From: Planctomycetota bacterium
Lineage (GTDB): Bacteria > Planctomycetota > SZUA-567 > H5-PLA8
Length of the DNA: 64,000 nt
NCBI GenBank assembly: GCA_027493525.1
Contig: JAOSKN010000001.1
Location: 248,001 to 312,000 of the forward strand
Reading direction: 5' to 3'
In this document: in pieces, positions 44,370 to 53,168 of the stretch
How the letters are laid out: each line of letters starts with the position of its first letter
Numbering within the stretch: the stretch's first letter is position 1
Program-made: the position numbers and the translations under genes
The notes under the pieces: generated by a model
Told to the model about the DNA's origin: nothing
Databases searched by the model: none
What the model saw: only the letters and a program-made list of their open reading frames with translations

Positions 44370-45446
44370 ATGAACGATCTCGGCGGACCCGGCGAGCAGG
44401 GGCGACTGGACATCGCGCGGTACTTCGAGGCCGCCGTCAAGCGCGGCGCCAGCGACATCCTGCTCACCGCCGGCGTGGCTCCCTGCATCCGGCTCAACGG
44501 GACCGTCGCGCCCTTCGACCTGCCGGCGTTGAATGCCGATGAGACGCGCAAGTTGCTCTATTCTGTGCTCAGCTCCGAGCAGGTCGCGCGCTTCGAGGCC
44601 GACCACGAGTTGGACTTCTCGATTCAATACGGCGACCGCGCACGCTTCAGAGGCAACGCCTACATGCAGAAAGGCGCGGTGGCGGCGGTCTTCCGGCTGA
44701 TTCCGTCCGCCATCCCGCCGCTGTCCGAACTGGGCGTGCCGGCCGCGCTCGAGGACCTCGCGCTTCAGCCGCAGGGCTTGCTGCTCTTCACCGGCCCGAC
44801 AGGGCACGGAAAGTCCACCACCCAGGCGGCGCTGTTGCGGATCGTCAACGAGCGCAAGCGCTGCCACATCATCACCATCGAGGACCCCATCGAGTACCTC
44901 CACGCCTCCCAGCGCTCCGTGATCGACCAGCGCGAGGTGGGCGAGGATACGCGCAGCTTCGCCGCGGCCCTGAAGCACGTCCTGCGCCAGGATCCCGACG
45001 TGATCCTCGTCGGCGAGATGCGCGACCTCGAAACCATGAGCACCGCGCTCACCGCCGCCGAGACCGGGCACCTCGTCCTCGCCACCCTGCACACCAACAA
45101 CGCGATCCAGGCCTGCGACCGAATCATCGACGTCTTCCCGCCCTATCAGCAGAACCAGGTGCGGACGCAGTTGAGCTTCTGCCTGCTCGCGATCGTCGCC
45201 CAGCGCCTGCTCCCGCGGAAAGACGGCAAAGGCCGCGTCGTCGCCGTCGAACTGCTCCGCAACGTTCCCGGCATCGCCAACCTGATCCGCGAAGGCAAGA
45301 CCCAGCAGCTCGCGACGATCATGGAAACCGGGGCCAAGTTCGGGATGCAGACGATGGACGCCGCGATCAAGGATCTCTACCGCAAAGGCCTGGTCGATCG
45401 GGACGTCGCCACGCGGCACATGCAGAGCCCGCAGACGCTGGTCTGA
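44370..45446 (+). CDS. pilT: PilT-type twitching motility ATPase
   Basis: The 358-residue hexameric ATPase should power retraction of type IV pili. An N-terminal PAS-like domain (~10-110) precedes the RecA-like core. It has Walker A GPTGHGKST (142-150), the Asp box IITIEDPIEYLH, Walker B PDVILVGEMRD (209-219) and the His box GHLVLATLHTNN. The PilT-specific C-terminal motif AIRNLIREGK appears as GIANLIREGK, distinguishing it from PilB. GAAAGG lies just before the ATG. No pilin or pilus assembly genes are adjacent, so the partners must be elsewhere. Confidence 0.92.
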   Translation: MNDLGGPGEQGRLDIARYFEAAVKRGASDILLTAGVAPCIRLNGTVAPFDLPALNADETRKLLYSVLSSEQVARFEADHELDFSIQYGDRARFRGNAYMQKGAVAAVFRLIPSAIPPLSELGVPAALEDLALQPQGLLLFTGPTGHGKSTTQAALLRIVNERKRCHIITIEDPIEYLHASQRSVIDQREVGEDTRSFAAALKHVLRQDPDVILVGEMRDLETMSTALTAAETGHLVLATLHTNNAIQACDRIIDVFPPYQQNQVRTQLSFCLLAIVAQRLLPRKDGKGRVVAVELLRNVPGIANLIREGKTQQLATIMETGAKFGMQTMDAAIKDLYRKGLVDRDVATRHMQSPQTLV

Positions 45447-45473
45447 CTCGCGGGCGCTTTGCATCGGGAAAGG

Positions 45474-46304
45474 ATGGCGCTCGTGGGCCTGCTCTTCGCC
45501 CTCGCCTTCATCGCAACGGCCGGCTTTGGCGCCTACGGCGCGGTCAAAGGCTACCGCATGTGGATGCACGGCGAGTCCGACGCCTGGGCGTTCCAGCCGC
45601 TGGGCATCCTCATGACCGCAGGCGGCGGCGCGGGAAGCCTGATCGTGTTGCTCCTGGCCGGGCATGCCAGCTTGGGCGGCGGCCCGGCGGCGGCGGTCAT
45701 GCCGCTGCTTGTCGCCGCGCTCTTGCTCCCCTACGGACTCTATTTCTCCGCCCTGTCCGTAATGGCCGGCGAACGCTTCTTCCTGCGCCTGGGATCCATC
45801 GGCGAGGTACGAACCTTCGACAAGGGCGACGCGGCCATGGCCCGGCGCGAATATGCCGCCGCTTCCGCCTGCTACCGCCAGGACGCCGAACGCTGGCCCG
45901 AAGAGACCGAAGCATGGCTGCGTCTGGCGCGCGCACTGGAGGCCGACGGGCAGGCCGAGCAGGCCGCGCGCGAACTCGAACCCGTCCGCCGCAGGCTCCT
46001 CGAAGGCCGCTTCTCCAACGCGGAACTCCTCGAAAAACCCGCGCTCTGGCATGCCTCCTCGGCCGAGCGCGAGCGCTGCGAGCGCGTCCTCTCGCTCACC
46101 CTCGCCCTGGGCGACCTGTACCTCGACGCGCTCAAATGCCCCGAGCGGGCGCGCGCGCTCTACGACGAGACGCTGGAACTCATGTACGGCTACCCGCCCG
46201 TCGACGCCGTCCGCCAGCGCCTCAAAGCCCTCTCCGGCCGCCCCGCCGAGCAGCCGATCAACTCCGCCGAAGCCGTCCCCGACGTCATAGCCTGGGAACC
46301 CTGA
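45474..46304 (+). CDS. Membrane protein with soluble TPR-like region, unknown function
   Basis: About 276 residues. Three membrane helices occupy the first ~100 residues, followed by a TPR-like helical region (~120-240: DAAMARREYAAASACYRQDAERWPEETEAWLRLARALE). AAAGGA abuts the ATG at 45474, so the GTG at 45483, 8 nt after it, may be the true start. It lies 27 bp after pilT and is probably co-transcribed, hinting at a pilus- or envelope-related role. No specific family was recognised. Confidence 0.7.
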   Translation: MALVGLLFALAFIATAGFGAYGAVKGYRMWMHGESDAWAFQPLGILMTAGGGAGSLIVLLLAGHASLGGGPAAAVMPLLVAALLLPYGLYFSALSVMAGERFFLRLGSIGEVRTFDKGDAAMARREYAAASACYRQDAERWPEETEAWLRLARALEADGQAEQAARELEPVRRRLLEGRFSNAELLEKPALWHASSAERERCERVLSLTLALGDLYLDALKCPERARALYDETLELMYGYPPVDAVRQRLKALSGRPAEQPINSAEAVPDVIAWEP

Positions 46305-46308
46305 CGAT

Positions 46309-46336
46309 TTTGGATTAGGGATTTTGGATTCTGGAT
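46309..46336. repeat. Heptamer chain TTTTGGA after the membrane protein gene
   Basis: Units TTTTGGA, TTAGGGA, TTTTGGA, TTCTGGA in register, starting 5 bp after the stop codon. Confidence 0.8.
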
Positions 46337-46390
46337 TTGCTGAGAAATCGAGGCTGGCGCGAATTCACGAGAGGTACTGCATTGGAGTTC

Positions 46391-46446
46391 TTGCCGTTTG
46401 CAGTTTGAGATTTGTTTGGTGCTTGGTTCTTCTAAATTTGAGATTT
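46391..46446. repeat. Heptamer chain TTGAGAT next to the glycosyltransferase stop
   Basis: Eight 7-bp units: TTGCCGT, TTGCAGT, TTGAGAT, TTGTTTG, GTGCTTG, GTTCTTC, TAAATTT, GAGATTT. The chain ends 8 bp from the stop codon of the glycosyltransferase gene. Confidence 0.75.
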
Positions 46447-46453
46447 ACAAGCG

Positions 46454-47653
46454 TTACTTTTCACCCACGACCTTCTCATACAACTCCGCCAACTCATCCG
46501 CCGTCCGATGCACGTCGAAATACTTGCGGATGCGCTTGCGGGCGTGCTCTCCCATTTTATTGCGGCGCGCGGGGTCTTCGATCAGGTCGAGGCAGGCCTG
46601 GGCGAGCGCCGCGGCGTCGCCGGGCTCGGTCAGAAGCCCCGTCTGCCCGTCCTTGACGATCTCGCGCTTTCCACCGCTGTCGGTGGCGACGACGGGCATG
46701 CCCGCCGCGCCGGCCTCGGCAATGACGCGCCCAAACGGCTCGCGGTCGCTGGGGTGGACGAGCAGGTCGCTGGCGGCGAGCAGGTCCGGCACGTCCTCGC
46801 GCTGCTGCAGGACCAGCAGCGCGTCGTCGCCCAGCCCCAGGTTCTGCGCGCGCGTCTCCAGCAGGCGCGCGTAGCCGGCGTTCTGCTGAAACAGATCGCT
46901 CCCCACCAGCAGTCCGCGGACCTGAGGGTGCTTCATGCGGATGCGCGCCAGGGCCTCCATGAACAGTTCGTGCCGCTTCCAGGGCACCCAGCCGCCGATG
47001 TCGATCAAAAGCGGCGCGTCGTCGGGGATGCCCAGGTACGCGCGCGCGCGCCGGCGCGCGACGGGGCGTTCCTCGGCCGAGTGAAAACGCAGCAGGTCGA
47101 TCCCGTTCTTGACGACCTTGATCTTCCGCGCGGGGATGCCGTGCTTCTTCAGGTGCTCGGAAACGGCGTCGCTGATCGCCACCGCGCGCGAGGCCTTGTG
47201 CGCCAGGATCCGCCCCAGCGGCCCCAGCGGCTGCATGTCGCGGCAGTGCCAGAGCATCGGCAGGCCCGTCTCGCGGCTCACTTCCCACGCCACCAGCGCC
47301 GCCGAGTCGGTGTTGGCGTGGAGCAGTTGAATCCCGTGCGTCTTGATGACTTCGCGGATCGAGCGCGAAGCCTGAAAGAGCGCGCGAACCTGACCGGCCA
47401 GCAGGAACGGATGGACGGTGCGCCGGAACCGCCGCAGCGGGACCGGATGCACGAACACCTCGGCCAGCGCGAAAAGCCGCGCCAGCGGACCTTCCGGCGG
47501 CACGCAGGCGTGCGCCTCGACCCGCTCCTCCGGCAGCGCGCAGAGCACCTCGTACAAGGAGCGCTCGGCGCCGCCGACGAGCCCTTCGGCCGAGAGGAAC
47601 AGGACCTTCAGGGGCTTGGCGGGAGGCGAGGAACTTTCGGCGGTGCTCGTCAT
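46454..47653 (-). CDS. Family 4 glycosyltransferase (GT-B fold)
   Basis: The 399-residue enzyme (start MTSTAESSSPPAKPLKVLFLS; 17 upstream codons are non-homologous) should transfer a sugar from a nucleotide-activated donor with retention. The N-terminal Rossmann half contains VLFLSAEGLVGGAERSLYEV. The C-terminal half has the GT4 signature VVKNGIDLLRF, IGGWVPWKRHELFMEAL and the donor-binding REPFGRVIAEAGAAGMPVVATDSGG (EX7E-type). A role in capsule, LPS or exopolysaccharide is likely. No other glycan genes are adjacent. The convergent flank is a heptamer chain. Confidence 0.9.
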   Translation of the reverse strand: MTSTAESSSPPAKPLKVLFLSAEGLVGGAERSLYEVLCALPEERVEAHACVPPEGPLARLFALAEVFVHPVPLRRFRRTVHPFLLAGQVRALFQASRSIREVIKTHGIQLLHANTDSAALVAWEVSRETGLPMLWHCRDMQPLGPLGRILAHKASRAVAISDAVSEHLKKHGIPARKIKVVKNGIDLLRFHSAEERPVARRRARAYLGIPDDAPLLIDIGGWVPWKRHELFMEALARIRMKHPQVRGLLVGSDLFQQNAGYARLLETRAQNLGLGDDALLVLQQREDVPDLLAASDLLVHPSDREPFGRVIAEAGAAGMPVVATDSGGKREIVKDGQTGLLTEPGDAAALAQACLDLIEDPARRNKMGEHARKRIRKYFDVHRTADELAELYEKVVGEK

Positions 47654-47715
47654 GGCGTGGCGTCCGGACCACCCCGATCTTCGGACATCCGGCGCGCAGG
47701 TCAAAGGCGGAAAGG

Positions 47716-49587
47716 CTATTTCGTTGCGGGAGTTTCCAGGCTCGCCGTGAGCGTGTACTTAACCCCACTCAGGGCTTCGTGATTGCCGTATACGACAATG
47801 AAGTACACCCCCGGCTTCGGCGCGAGCGATACCTTTTCATCCGCCGTTCCGGGGTTGGCGCTGCGCGCATCGGACGCGGCGAGATTCGGCGGCTGCCCAT
47901 GCCGGACCCAAAGGTCCACGTTGCCGTCCAGGCCGGTCAGCACGATCTCCAGCTTGCGCGCGCCGTCGGTGACCTTGATCTCGTAATACTGAAGCTGCTT
48001 GTCGCCGCTGACGCCCTGCACCGCCGCGCCGGACGCAAGCGGGTTGCGCGGCAGCGCGTACGGATGGTCGATCGCGTAGTCGGCCATCGCGTCCATGAAG
48101 GCCGGGAACTTCGTCTCGGGATGCGCGGCGCAAACCACCAGCCGGCCGCCACGGGCGTCGGGCGGGCAGTACGCGATCAGTGCGGGCTTCCCGGGAAGCT
48201 CCGGATGCCCCCCGCCCTCGAAGCGTCCGATGTACTCCGTGCTCGGCACGTTCAGCGTCATCTCGGTCGGGCCGCCGTTGAAAAAGACGCCCTTCAGCAC
48301 GCCGCCGGGCGCGGCCTTGGCCAGTGGATGGAACGGCGCGAGTACAATGTCCGGGGGAGGATCCTGGCGCGCCGGGCCCTTCGCGTTGAGCTTTCCCGGC
48401 CAGAGACAGAATTGCGTGCAGAGCGCGTTCTTGACGTCCCAGCCCGAGCTGGCCGCCCAGCAGCCGCCGCACGAGCCGATGTAGTTCATCCCGTTCTGGA
48501 ACGCGCCCATCAGCAGCTTGCGTCCAGGTTCCTTCAATTCGTTCCAGGTGTCGTGGGCCTGTCCGCCGGGCATGATGAAGAATCGCGCCCGCGCCGCGCC
48601 GTCGGGATACAGAAGGATGCCGTTGGCGTCGTTGGACCTCCCGAGCAGGTCCGCGGCGTGAATCTCCTGGTAGGGCAGCTTCAGCTTCTGCGAAATCCGC
48701 TTGCCCAGCGCCTCGAAGGCTCCGAGCTTCTGCGCGCCTTTGCCCGTGTAGTAGACCGCGCCCAGCACGCCGCCGTGCCACCACTCGCCCAACAGCGCGC
48801 CAGGCTCCCCGCCTTCCAGTTCCTTGCGCGCGGCTTCTACCGCCGACAGTGCCTCGGCAAATCCCGCGAAGTCTTTCGATAGCGCGCTCAGCTTGTCCAG
48901 CGCGCCTTTCGCGTTGCCGCCCAGCGATAGGTACTTCGCGTTGGTCGTTGCCCGCAGCGCCACGGCGTTCGCCAGCCGCGCGGATCCGGCCTCCATGCCC
49001 AGCAGCGCGTCGATGTCCCCCGAGTTGGCCTCGCGGCGATAACCCGCGAGCGCCTCGGCGACCTCCGCAACACGCTCCCGCCCTGCGATCGCGTTGAGAT
49101 CGGCCAGCTTTTTCACGACCTCCTTACGCTTCTCGAGCGCCAGCTTGTCCAGATCGCAGAGCACGGTAAGGAAGGCCGAGACCTTCTCGACTTCAGGCAG
49201 ACCCGCTTCGGCCTTCAGCACGCCGCCCTTCTTCGTGAGGTACAGCGTGGCCGGCGCCGCAAGCCCCTGCGCCTTCAGGACGTCGGCGAAGGTCGCCGGG
49301 GCTGCGGTCAGGCACTTCAGGCGTTCGAGCAGCTTCGGCACAGGCATGCTGAGAAAGCGCCCGCCTTCGAGCCGCGTGCCGTTGGGAATGGTCTTGAGCA
49401 GGCTCACGCGCGCGGCGGGTTCGGCCACCGCAACCACCGCGTACTGAGCCGGATCGGCAACGCTCACCGCAGCGCTTGACGCCTCGCTCCAGACAACGGG
49501 ATCCTCGCCCGCGTGCACGCTCGCACACGCGAAGAGCGCCGCCCACAATGCGAAAACACCCATTCGACTCTGCGTGCCACCGGACAT
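47716..49587 (-). CDS. Exported protein with amidotransferase-like (BPL_N-type) domain and C-terminal PPC domain
   Basis: The 623-residue precursor has a signal peptide (ALFACASVHA, cleavage near 26) and GGGAGG 9 nt before its ATG. The first half (~30-260) is helical with no known family. Residues ~285-510 resemble the class-I glutamine-amidotransferase fold of biotin-ligase N-terminal (BPL_N) proteins, with MPGGQAHDTW and a nucleophile-elbow-like GSCGGCWAASSGW near 371. The last ~90 residues (from ~534) form a bacterial pre-peptidase (PPC) beta-domain (YYEIKVTDG, GNVDLWVRHG, GVYFIVVYG). The reaction is unknown; two cysteines at the elbow leave the nucleophile ambiguous. Confidence 0.72.
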   Translation of the reverse strand: MSGGTQSRMGVFALWAALFACASVHAGEDPVVWSEASSAAVSVADPAQYAVVAVAEPAARVSLLKTIPNGTRLEGGRFLSMPVPKLLERLKCLTAAPATFADVLKAQGLAAPATLYLTKKGGVLKAEAGLPEVEKVSAFLTVLCDLDKLALEKRKEVVKKLADLNAIAGRERVAEVAEALAGYRREANSGDIDALLGMEAGSARLANAVALRATTNAKYLSLGGNAKGALDKLSALSKDFAGFAEALSAVEAARKELEGGEPGALLGEWWHGGVLGAVYYTGKGAQKLGAFEALGKRISQKLKLPYQEIHAADLLGRSNDANGILLYPDGAARARFFIMPGGQAHDTWNELKEPGRKLLMGAFQNGMNYIGSCGGCWAASSGWDVKNALCTQFCLWPGKLNAKGPARQDPPPDIVLAPFHPLAKAAPGGVLKGVFFNGGPTEMTLNVPSTEYIGRFEGGGHPELPGKPALIAYCPPDARGGRLVVCAAHPETKFPAFMDAMADYAIDHPYALPRNPLASGAAVQGVSGDKQLQYYEIKVTDGARKLEIVLTGLDGNVDLWVRHGQPPNLAASDARSANPGTADEKVSLAPKPGVYFIVVYGNHEALSGVKYTLTASLETPATK

Positions 49588-49795
49588 TGCGTCATGCCTC
49601 CCCGATGCAGTTCCCGCCTCGGACTTTTCCGCGTCCGGGCCGCGACGACAACCTGGAACGCCTGCTGTGTTGAGGACTTCACTAGATTAATAAACCGAAA
49701 GAGCGCGCAATGCTTGCATCAAGAATAGACCAACTTCGTGCGGAATCATTAGCGTATGGGGGCGTGAAATACGTGGCTGCGACCTGGGCGCCCCT

Positions 49796-51004
49796 TCACC
49801 CCCGCGTCCGCCCCTTCAGCACCAGCGTGCCGCAGACCAGGTCGTGAAGCGCGCGCTCGGCCGGATCGAAGTACGCGATCAGCCACCCGGGCAGAATCAG
49901 CCACTTCACCACGCCCCGCAGGATCGTCCGCGGGCCGTCGGGATGAATCCCCGTGCGGCTGCGCACCGTCAGGACCACCAGGCGCTTGCCGAGGCTCCCG
50001 CCGGTCCATTCCAGGACGCAGTCGTTGAAGAGCCCGGTGAAGAAGAAGATCAGCCCCAGCACCGCGGGATGGTTGAAACCGTCGGGCAGCACCTTGAGGC
50101 TCGTCAGGGCCACGGCGAAACCGGTCACGAGCATGGCCAAAGTCAGGTCGATGAAGCCCGCGAGCGTACGCGGGAGGCGCCCCGCCAACGGCCACGCGCT
50201 GATCCGCCCGAAGCCCGAGCCGCTCTCGCCGGCCGAATGGTGCTTGCGCAGCATGTCCGCCGTGCGCAGCGCGGCCTCGCGGCTGACGCGGCCTTCCTGT
50301 TTGATCTGCCGCGTCAGTTCCTCCTGCTCGGCGGGGTCCATCACGATCGTCCCGACCTCGTCCTCGGGATCGGACTCCGCGGCCGCCGTTTCCGCCGCGG
50401 CGGCCTGAGCCACGTCGAGCGTCGAACTGGGCGAGCCGGGCCGATAGGCGGGGCTATCGGGAGCCTTCTGGAGTTCCAGATCGCCGGCATTTTCCTGGGC
50501 TTTGGGCGGGGGCGCGGCCGGAGGCCGCCTTGTGGCGATGGTGTCGGCCAGGCGGTCAACCGCAGGCGGGCCTTCGCGCCGCTTCGTTTCGGCCAGCGCC
50601 GCGGCGGCGTCCTGAATCTTCTGCTGCGGCATCAGCGGCTCGGTCTCGGGCAGCGCAGCCTTGGGCGCAGGCGGGTCGAGACGGCGCTGCGTCTCGGCCA
50701 ATTCCGGCGCGATCTTCGCCGGCTTGCGCGGCGGCGAAGCGGTCGAGCCTTTGAAGCCCGGGAGGCGCATGCGCCGGCCGCAGCTCGGGCAGCGCCCCGT
50801 CGGAACCTGGGGATTGAACGGCGCGTGAATGCGCTTGCCGCAGAGACACGTCAGCTTCCAGCGCTCGCCGCCGCGCTTGGGATCGGGGACGCGATCCACG
50901 CGCGCCGGGTCGATGATCTCCACCGGCGGCGCGTCAGGGCGGGCCTTCAGATCGTCCACGAGCCGCTCGGGCTCGGCGTGTGGCGACGAAGGCGCTTCGG
51001 GCAT
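49796..51004 (-). CDS. RDD-family membrane protein with N-terminal zinc ribbon
   Basis: From ATG 51004 (CAGGAG upstream) the protein is 402 residues; the frame extends further upstream without clear homology. A zinc-ribbon module has four cysteines in CLCGK (C53, C55) and CPSCGRR (C72, C75). A ~190-residue Ala/Pro/Glu-rich linker follows. The C-terminal ~130 residues are an RDD membrane domain with helices around LAGRLPRTLAGFIDLTLAMLV, LGLIFFFTGLFNDCVLEWTGGSLGKRLV and VKWLILPGWLIAYFDPAERALHDL. RDD proteins have been linked to ion transport, but the zinc-ribbon fusion suggests a regulatory role. Partner genes are not evident. Confidence 0.82.
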   Translation of the reverse strand: MPEAPSSPHAEPERLVDDLKARPDAPPVEIIDPARVDRVPDPKRGGERWKLTCLCGKRIHAPFNPQVPTGRCPSCGRRMRLPGFKGSTASPPRKPAKIAPELAETQRRLDPPAPKAALPETEPLMPQQKIQDAAAALAETKRREGPPAVDRLADTIATRRPPAAPPPKAQENAGDLELQKAPDSPAYRPGSPSSTLDVAQAAAAETAAAESDPEDEVGTIVMDPAEQEELTRQIKQEGRVSREAALRTADMLRKHHSAGESGSGFGRISAWPLAGRLPRTLAGFIDLTLAMLVTGFAVALTSLKVLPDGFNHPAVLGLIFFFTGLFNDCVLEWTGGSLGKRLVVLTVRSRTGIHPDGPRTILRGVVKWLILPGWLIAYFDPAERALHDLVCGTLVLKGRTRG

Positions 51005-51278
51005 CGAAAGGGCGCTCCTGGACGATCCGCCCCGGCCCGCCCCGTCGGCGGGCTCCCAGGACTGTCGCATCGCCATGCCGTGCCCCCATTCAAACGCGCC
51101 GCGCGCCAGTTTGCAACGCAAGGCCCCGAAGCCAACAATAGAATAGACGCGCTGCACCTGTGATCGTGACCGGTTTCCGCGTGCCGAGTCGCGCCAAAAG
51201 CCCAATAATTTCGGAATCCTGCAATCGCATCTGCGCCTTGCGCCTCGTCTTCAGCAGAGAGAGGAGTCCATCCACCGC

Positions 51279-51857
51279 ATGCACGACGCCGGCACCGACC
51301 TCGACGCGGCCCTGCGTCCCTTCTTCCGGGAGGCCCGCGAGGGCGTAGTGGACGTGGAGGGCATCTTCGCGCTGATCGGCCGGGAGCTCTACCATTACTC
51401 CTTCGCGCTGTGCGGCTCACGCAGCCAGACCGAGGACGCCATCCAGGATCTGGTCGTGAAGCTGCTGGAACAGGGCGAGCGCCTGCGCGAGGTCCGCCAG
51501 CCCCGCGGCTGGCTCTACACGGTGGTGCGGCGGTTGGCCTGCCCGCGCAAGCGGCCTTCGCCCGAGCAATGCGCACGGCGGTTTGCCGAGAGCGTGGAGG
51601 CGGATCCCAGTGAGCGCCTCGAGTTGCAGGAGGCCCTGGCGCGCCTGAGGCCGCTGGACCAGGAGCTGATCCTGCTCCATGTCTGGCAGGAGATGACCTT
51701 CACCGAGATCGCCGAAGTCCTGGCCCTGCCGCGCGGGACGGCGCTGAGCGCCTACCACCGCGCGCTGCAGAAACTCCGGGCCAGCCTGGATGGGCCGCCG
51801 TTGCGCGTCACCGGATTCCCCCTGAGGTCGAAGCTGCGCCATGCACCCGCTACATGA
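51279..51857 (+). CDS. ECF-type RNA polymerase sigma factor
   Basis: The 192-residue protein has a region-2-like segment (IGRELYHYSFALCGSRSQTEDAIQDLVVKLLEQ ... PRGWLYTVVRRLA) and region 4 (LRPLDQELILLHVWQEMTFTEIAEVLALPRGTALSAYHRALQKLRASL). The sequence is more diverged in region 2 than the ECF factor at 10115. The last 17 bp overlap the start of the next gene, a membrane protein, which suggests translational coupling and a sigma/anti-sigma relationship. Confidence 0.87.
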   Translation: MHDAGTDLDAALRPFFREAREGVVDVEGIFALIGRELYHYSFALCGSRSQTEDAIQDLVVKLLEQGERLREVRQPRGWLYTVVRRLACPRKRPSPEQCARRFAESVEADPSERLELQEALARLRPLDQELILLHVWQEMTFTEIAEVLALPRGTALSAYHRALQKLRASLDGPPLRVTGFPLRSKLRHAPAT

Positions 51858-53031
51858 ACGTTTCCCCCTCCGCGCGCCCGAGCCCGCCGCGCTGCTTGCG
51901 CTGGTCGCGGCCGGCCGCGCGAAGCACGCCCGCAACCAGTCCGCAGCGCGGCGCTGGCGTCCATCGGCATGGACCGCCGTCTCCGCGCTGCTGATCCTGA
52001 GCGCCACGGCCTGCTTCTTCGCGGTGGCTGCGGGCTACCGGCTCCCCAGCGAGTTCAAGGCGTTCGAAGTCACCGGCGACCCCGACGAGCCGCCCCCGCC
52101 CGACGCGACGCCCGAACCGCATCCCAAGCCCAACCCGCCCGCCCCGGAGCACGACGCCCGCGCGAACTTCCGCCGGCTCTTCAAGCCCAAGGCTTCGATC
52201 AGCCCGCCGGACGATCGGGACCTGCTGGCCCTCGAGCATAAATTGCTGGAACTGCCCGATAAGCAGCTCCCGGAAATGGACCCTGGCGTGGAGTCCCGGC
52301 TTGGCGAGTTGGAGCGCATCGATCCGCTGGCGCTGGCGTTCTTGGGGCTCGACGGTGCCAGGCCGAATCGGCGCAAGGCCCAAGGCTCCGGCGTACAATA
52401 CATCCACAAACGATTGAGCCTGGTGCGCGAATCGGTGGGGTACGCCTTCTCCGACGACCCTATCCTGGCGAACCAAGGGATCCTGGAACTCGTCGCGCTG
52501 GAGCCGGATGAGCATTACCTGCTCTACCTCGCTCTGCTTCCAGAGCGCGGCCCGTTACCCAGCCTCGACATGCCCGTGCCTCGACGCCCTTCGGACCGCG
52601 CCACCCGCCGGCAGGTTCGGGAAGCCGTTGCGAACTACTTCGAGGCCTCCGAGCAGGAGTCCCCCAGGCTCCTTCAGAAGCTTCGGGACTTCGGCCCGGA
52701 TGCGGAGGCGATGGTCGTGGACTGGTTCTGCGCGTTCCTCGTCACGGCTCGCCATCTGCCGCCGGCCGAATTGAACGAACGGGACCAGGCCCTCATCGCC
52801 GAACTCGACGCGGAAGAGTTCGCGATACGCGAAGCGGCCACCCAGAGCCTGATGGCGCAAGGTCCTCGGATCGCGCCGCTCCTGGCAGCTTATTTGAAGA
52901 AGCTCCAAGGCAATCCCGAGGCATCCTTCGAAGTCATCGCCCGTCTGCGCAAGGTCGTCGAAGGTTTCAGGTTGCGACCGGCGGACCGCCTGCGCCGCTT
53001 TTTCAGTCCCCCTATCCAAGCCGGGCGCTGA
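51841..53031 (+). CDS. Membrane protein with HEAT-like C-terminus, putative anti-sigma partner
   Basis: The 396-residue protein has a short cytoplasmic N-terminus, one membrane helix (~44-65, WTAVSALLILSATACFFAVAAGY), a proline-rich linker and a large extracytoplasmic region. The C-terminal ~100 residues contain LIAELDAEEFAIREAATQSL ... GPRIAPLLAAYL, like the single HEAT-type motif seen in many planctomycete ECF-associated proteins. It overlaps the ECF sigma gene by 17 bp. An anti-sigma role is inferred from position and topology; no classical anti-sigma domain is recognised. Confidence 0.65.
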   Translation: MHPLHERFPLRAPEPAALLALVAAGRAKHARNQSAARRWRPSAWTAVSALLILSATACFFAVAAGYRLPSEFKAFEVTGDPDEPPPPDATPEPHPKPNPPAPEHDARANFRRLFKPKASISPPDDRDLLALEHKLLELPDKQLPEMDPGVESRLGELERIDPLALAFLGLDGARPNRRKAQGSGVQYIHKRLSLVRESVGYAFSDDPILANQGILELVALEPDEHYLLYLALLPERGPLPSLDMPVPRRPSDRATRRQVREAVANYFEASEQESPRLLQKLRDFGPDAEAMVVDWFCAFLVTARHLPPAELNERDQALIAELDAEEFAIREAATQSLMAQGPRIAPLLAAYLKKLQGNPEASFEVIARLRKVVEGFRLRPADRLRRFFSPPIQAGR

Positions 53032-53168
53032 ATCCCCTAAACCTTCGCCTAGCCTGCCGTTGCCGCGACGGTCGAATTTTCGCGCAGCCATTTCTTCCTT
53101 TTCTGCCCTTTTATTTTGGCCAATCCGCACCCGTGCGTCGCGGGTCTTATGGCCGTATGGAGACGACC

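Noticed and set aside
44295..46052. 585-codon antisense frame across pilT and the membrane protein
   Set aside because: No domain signature; pilT on the other strand has every family motif.
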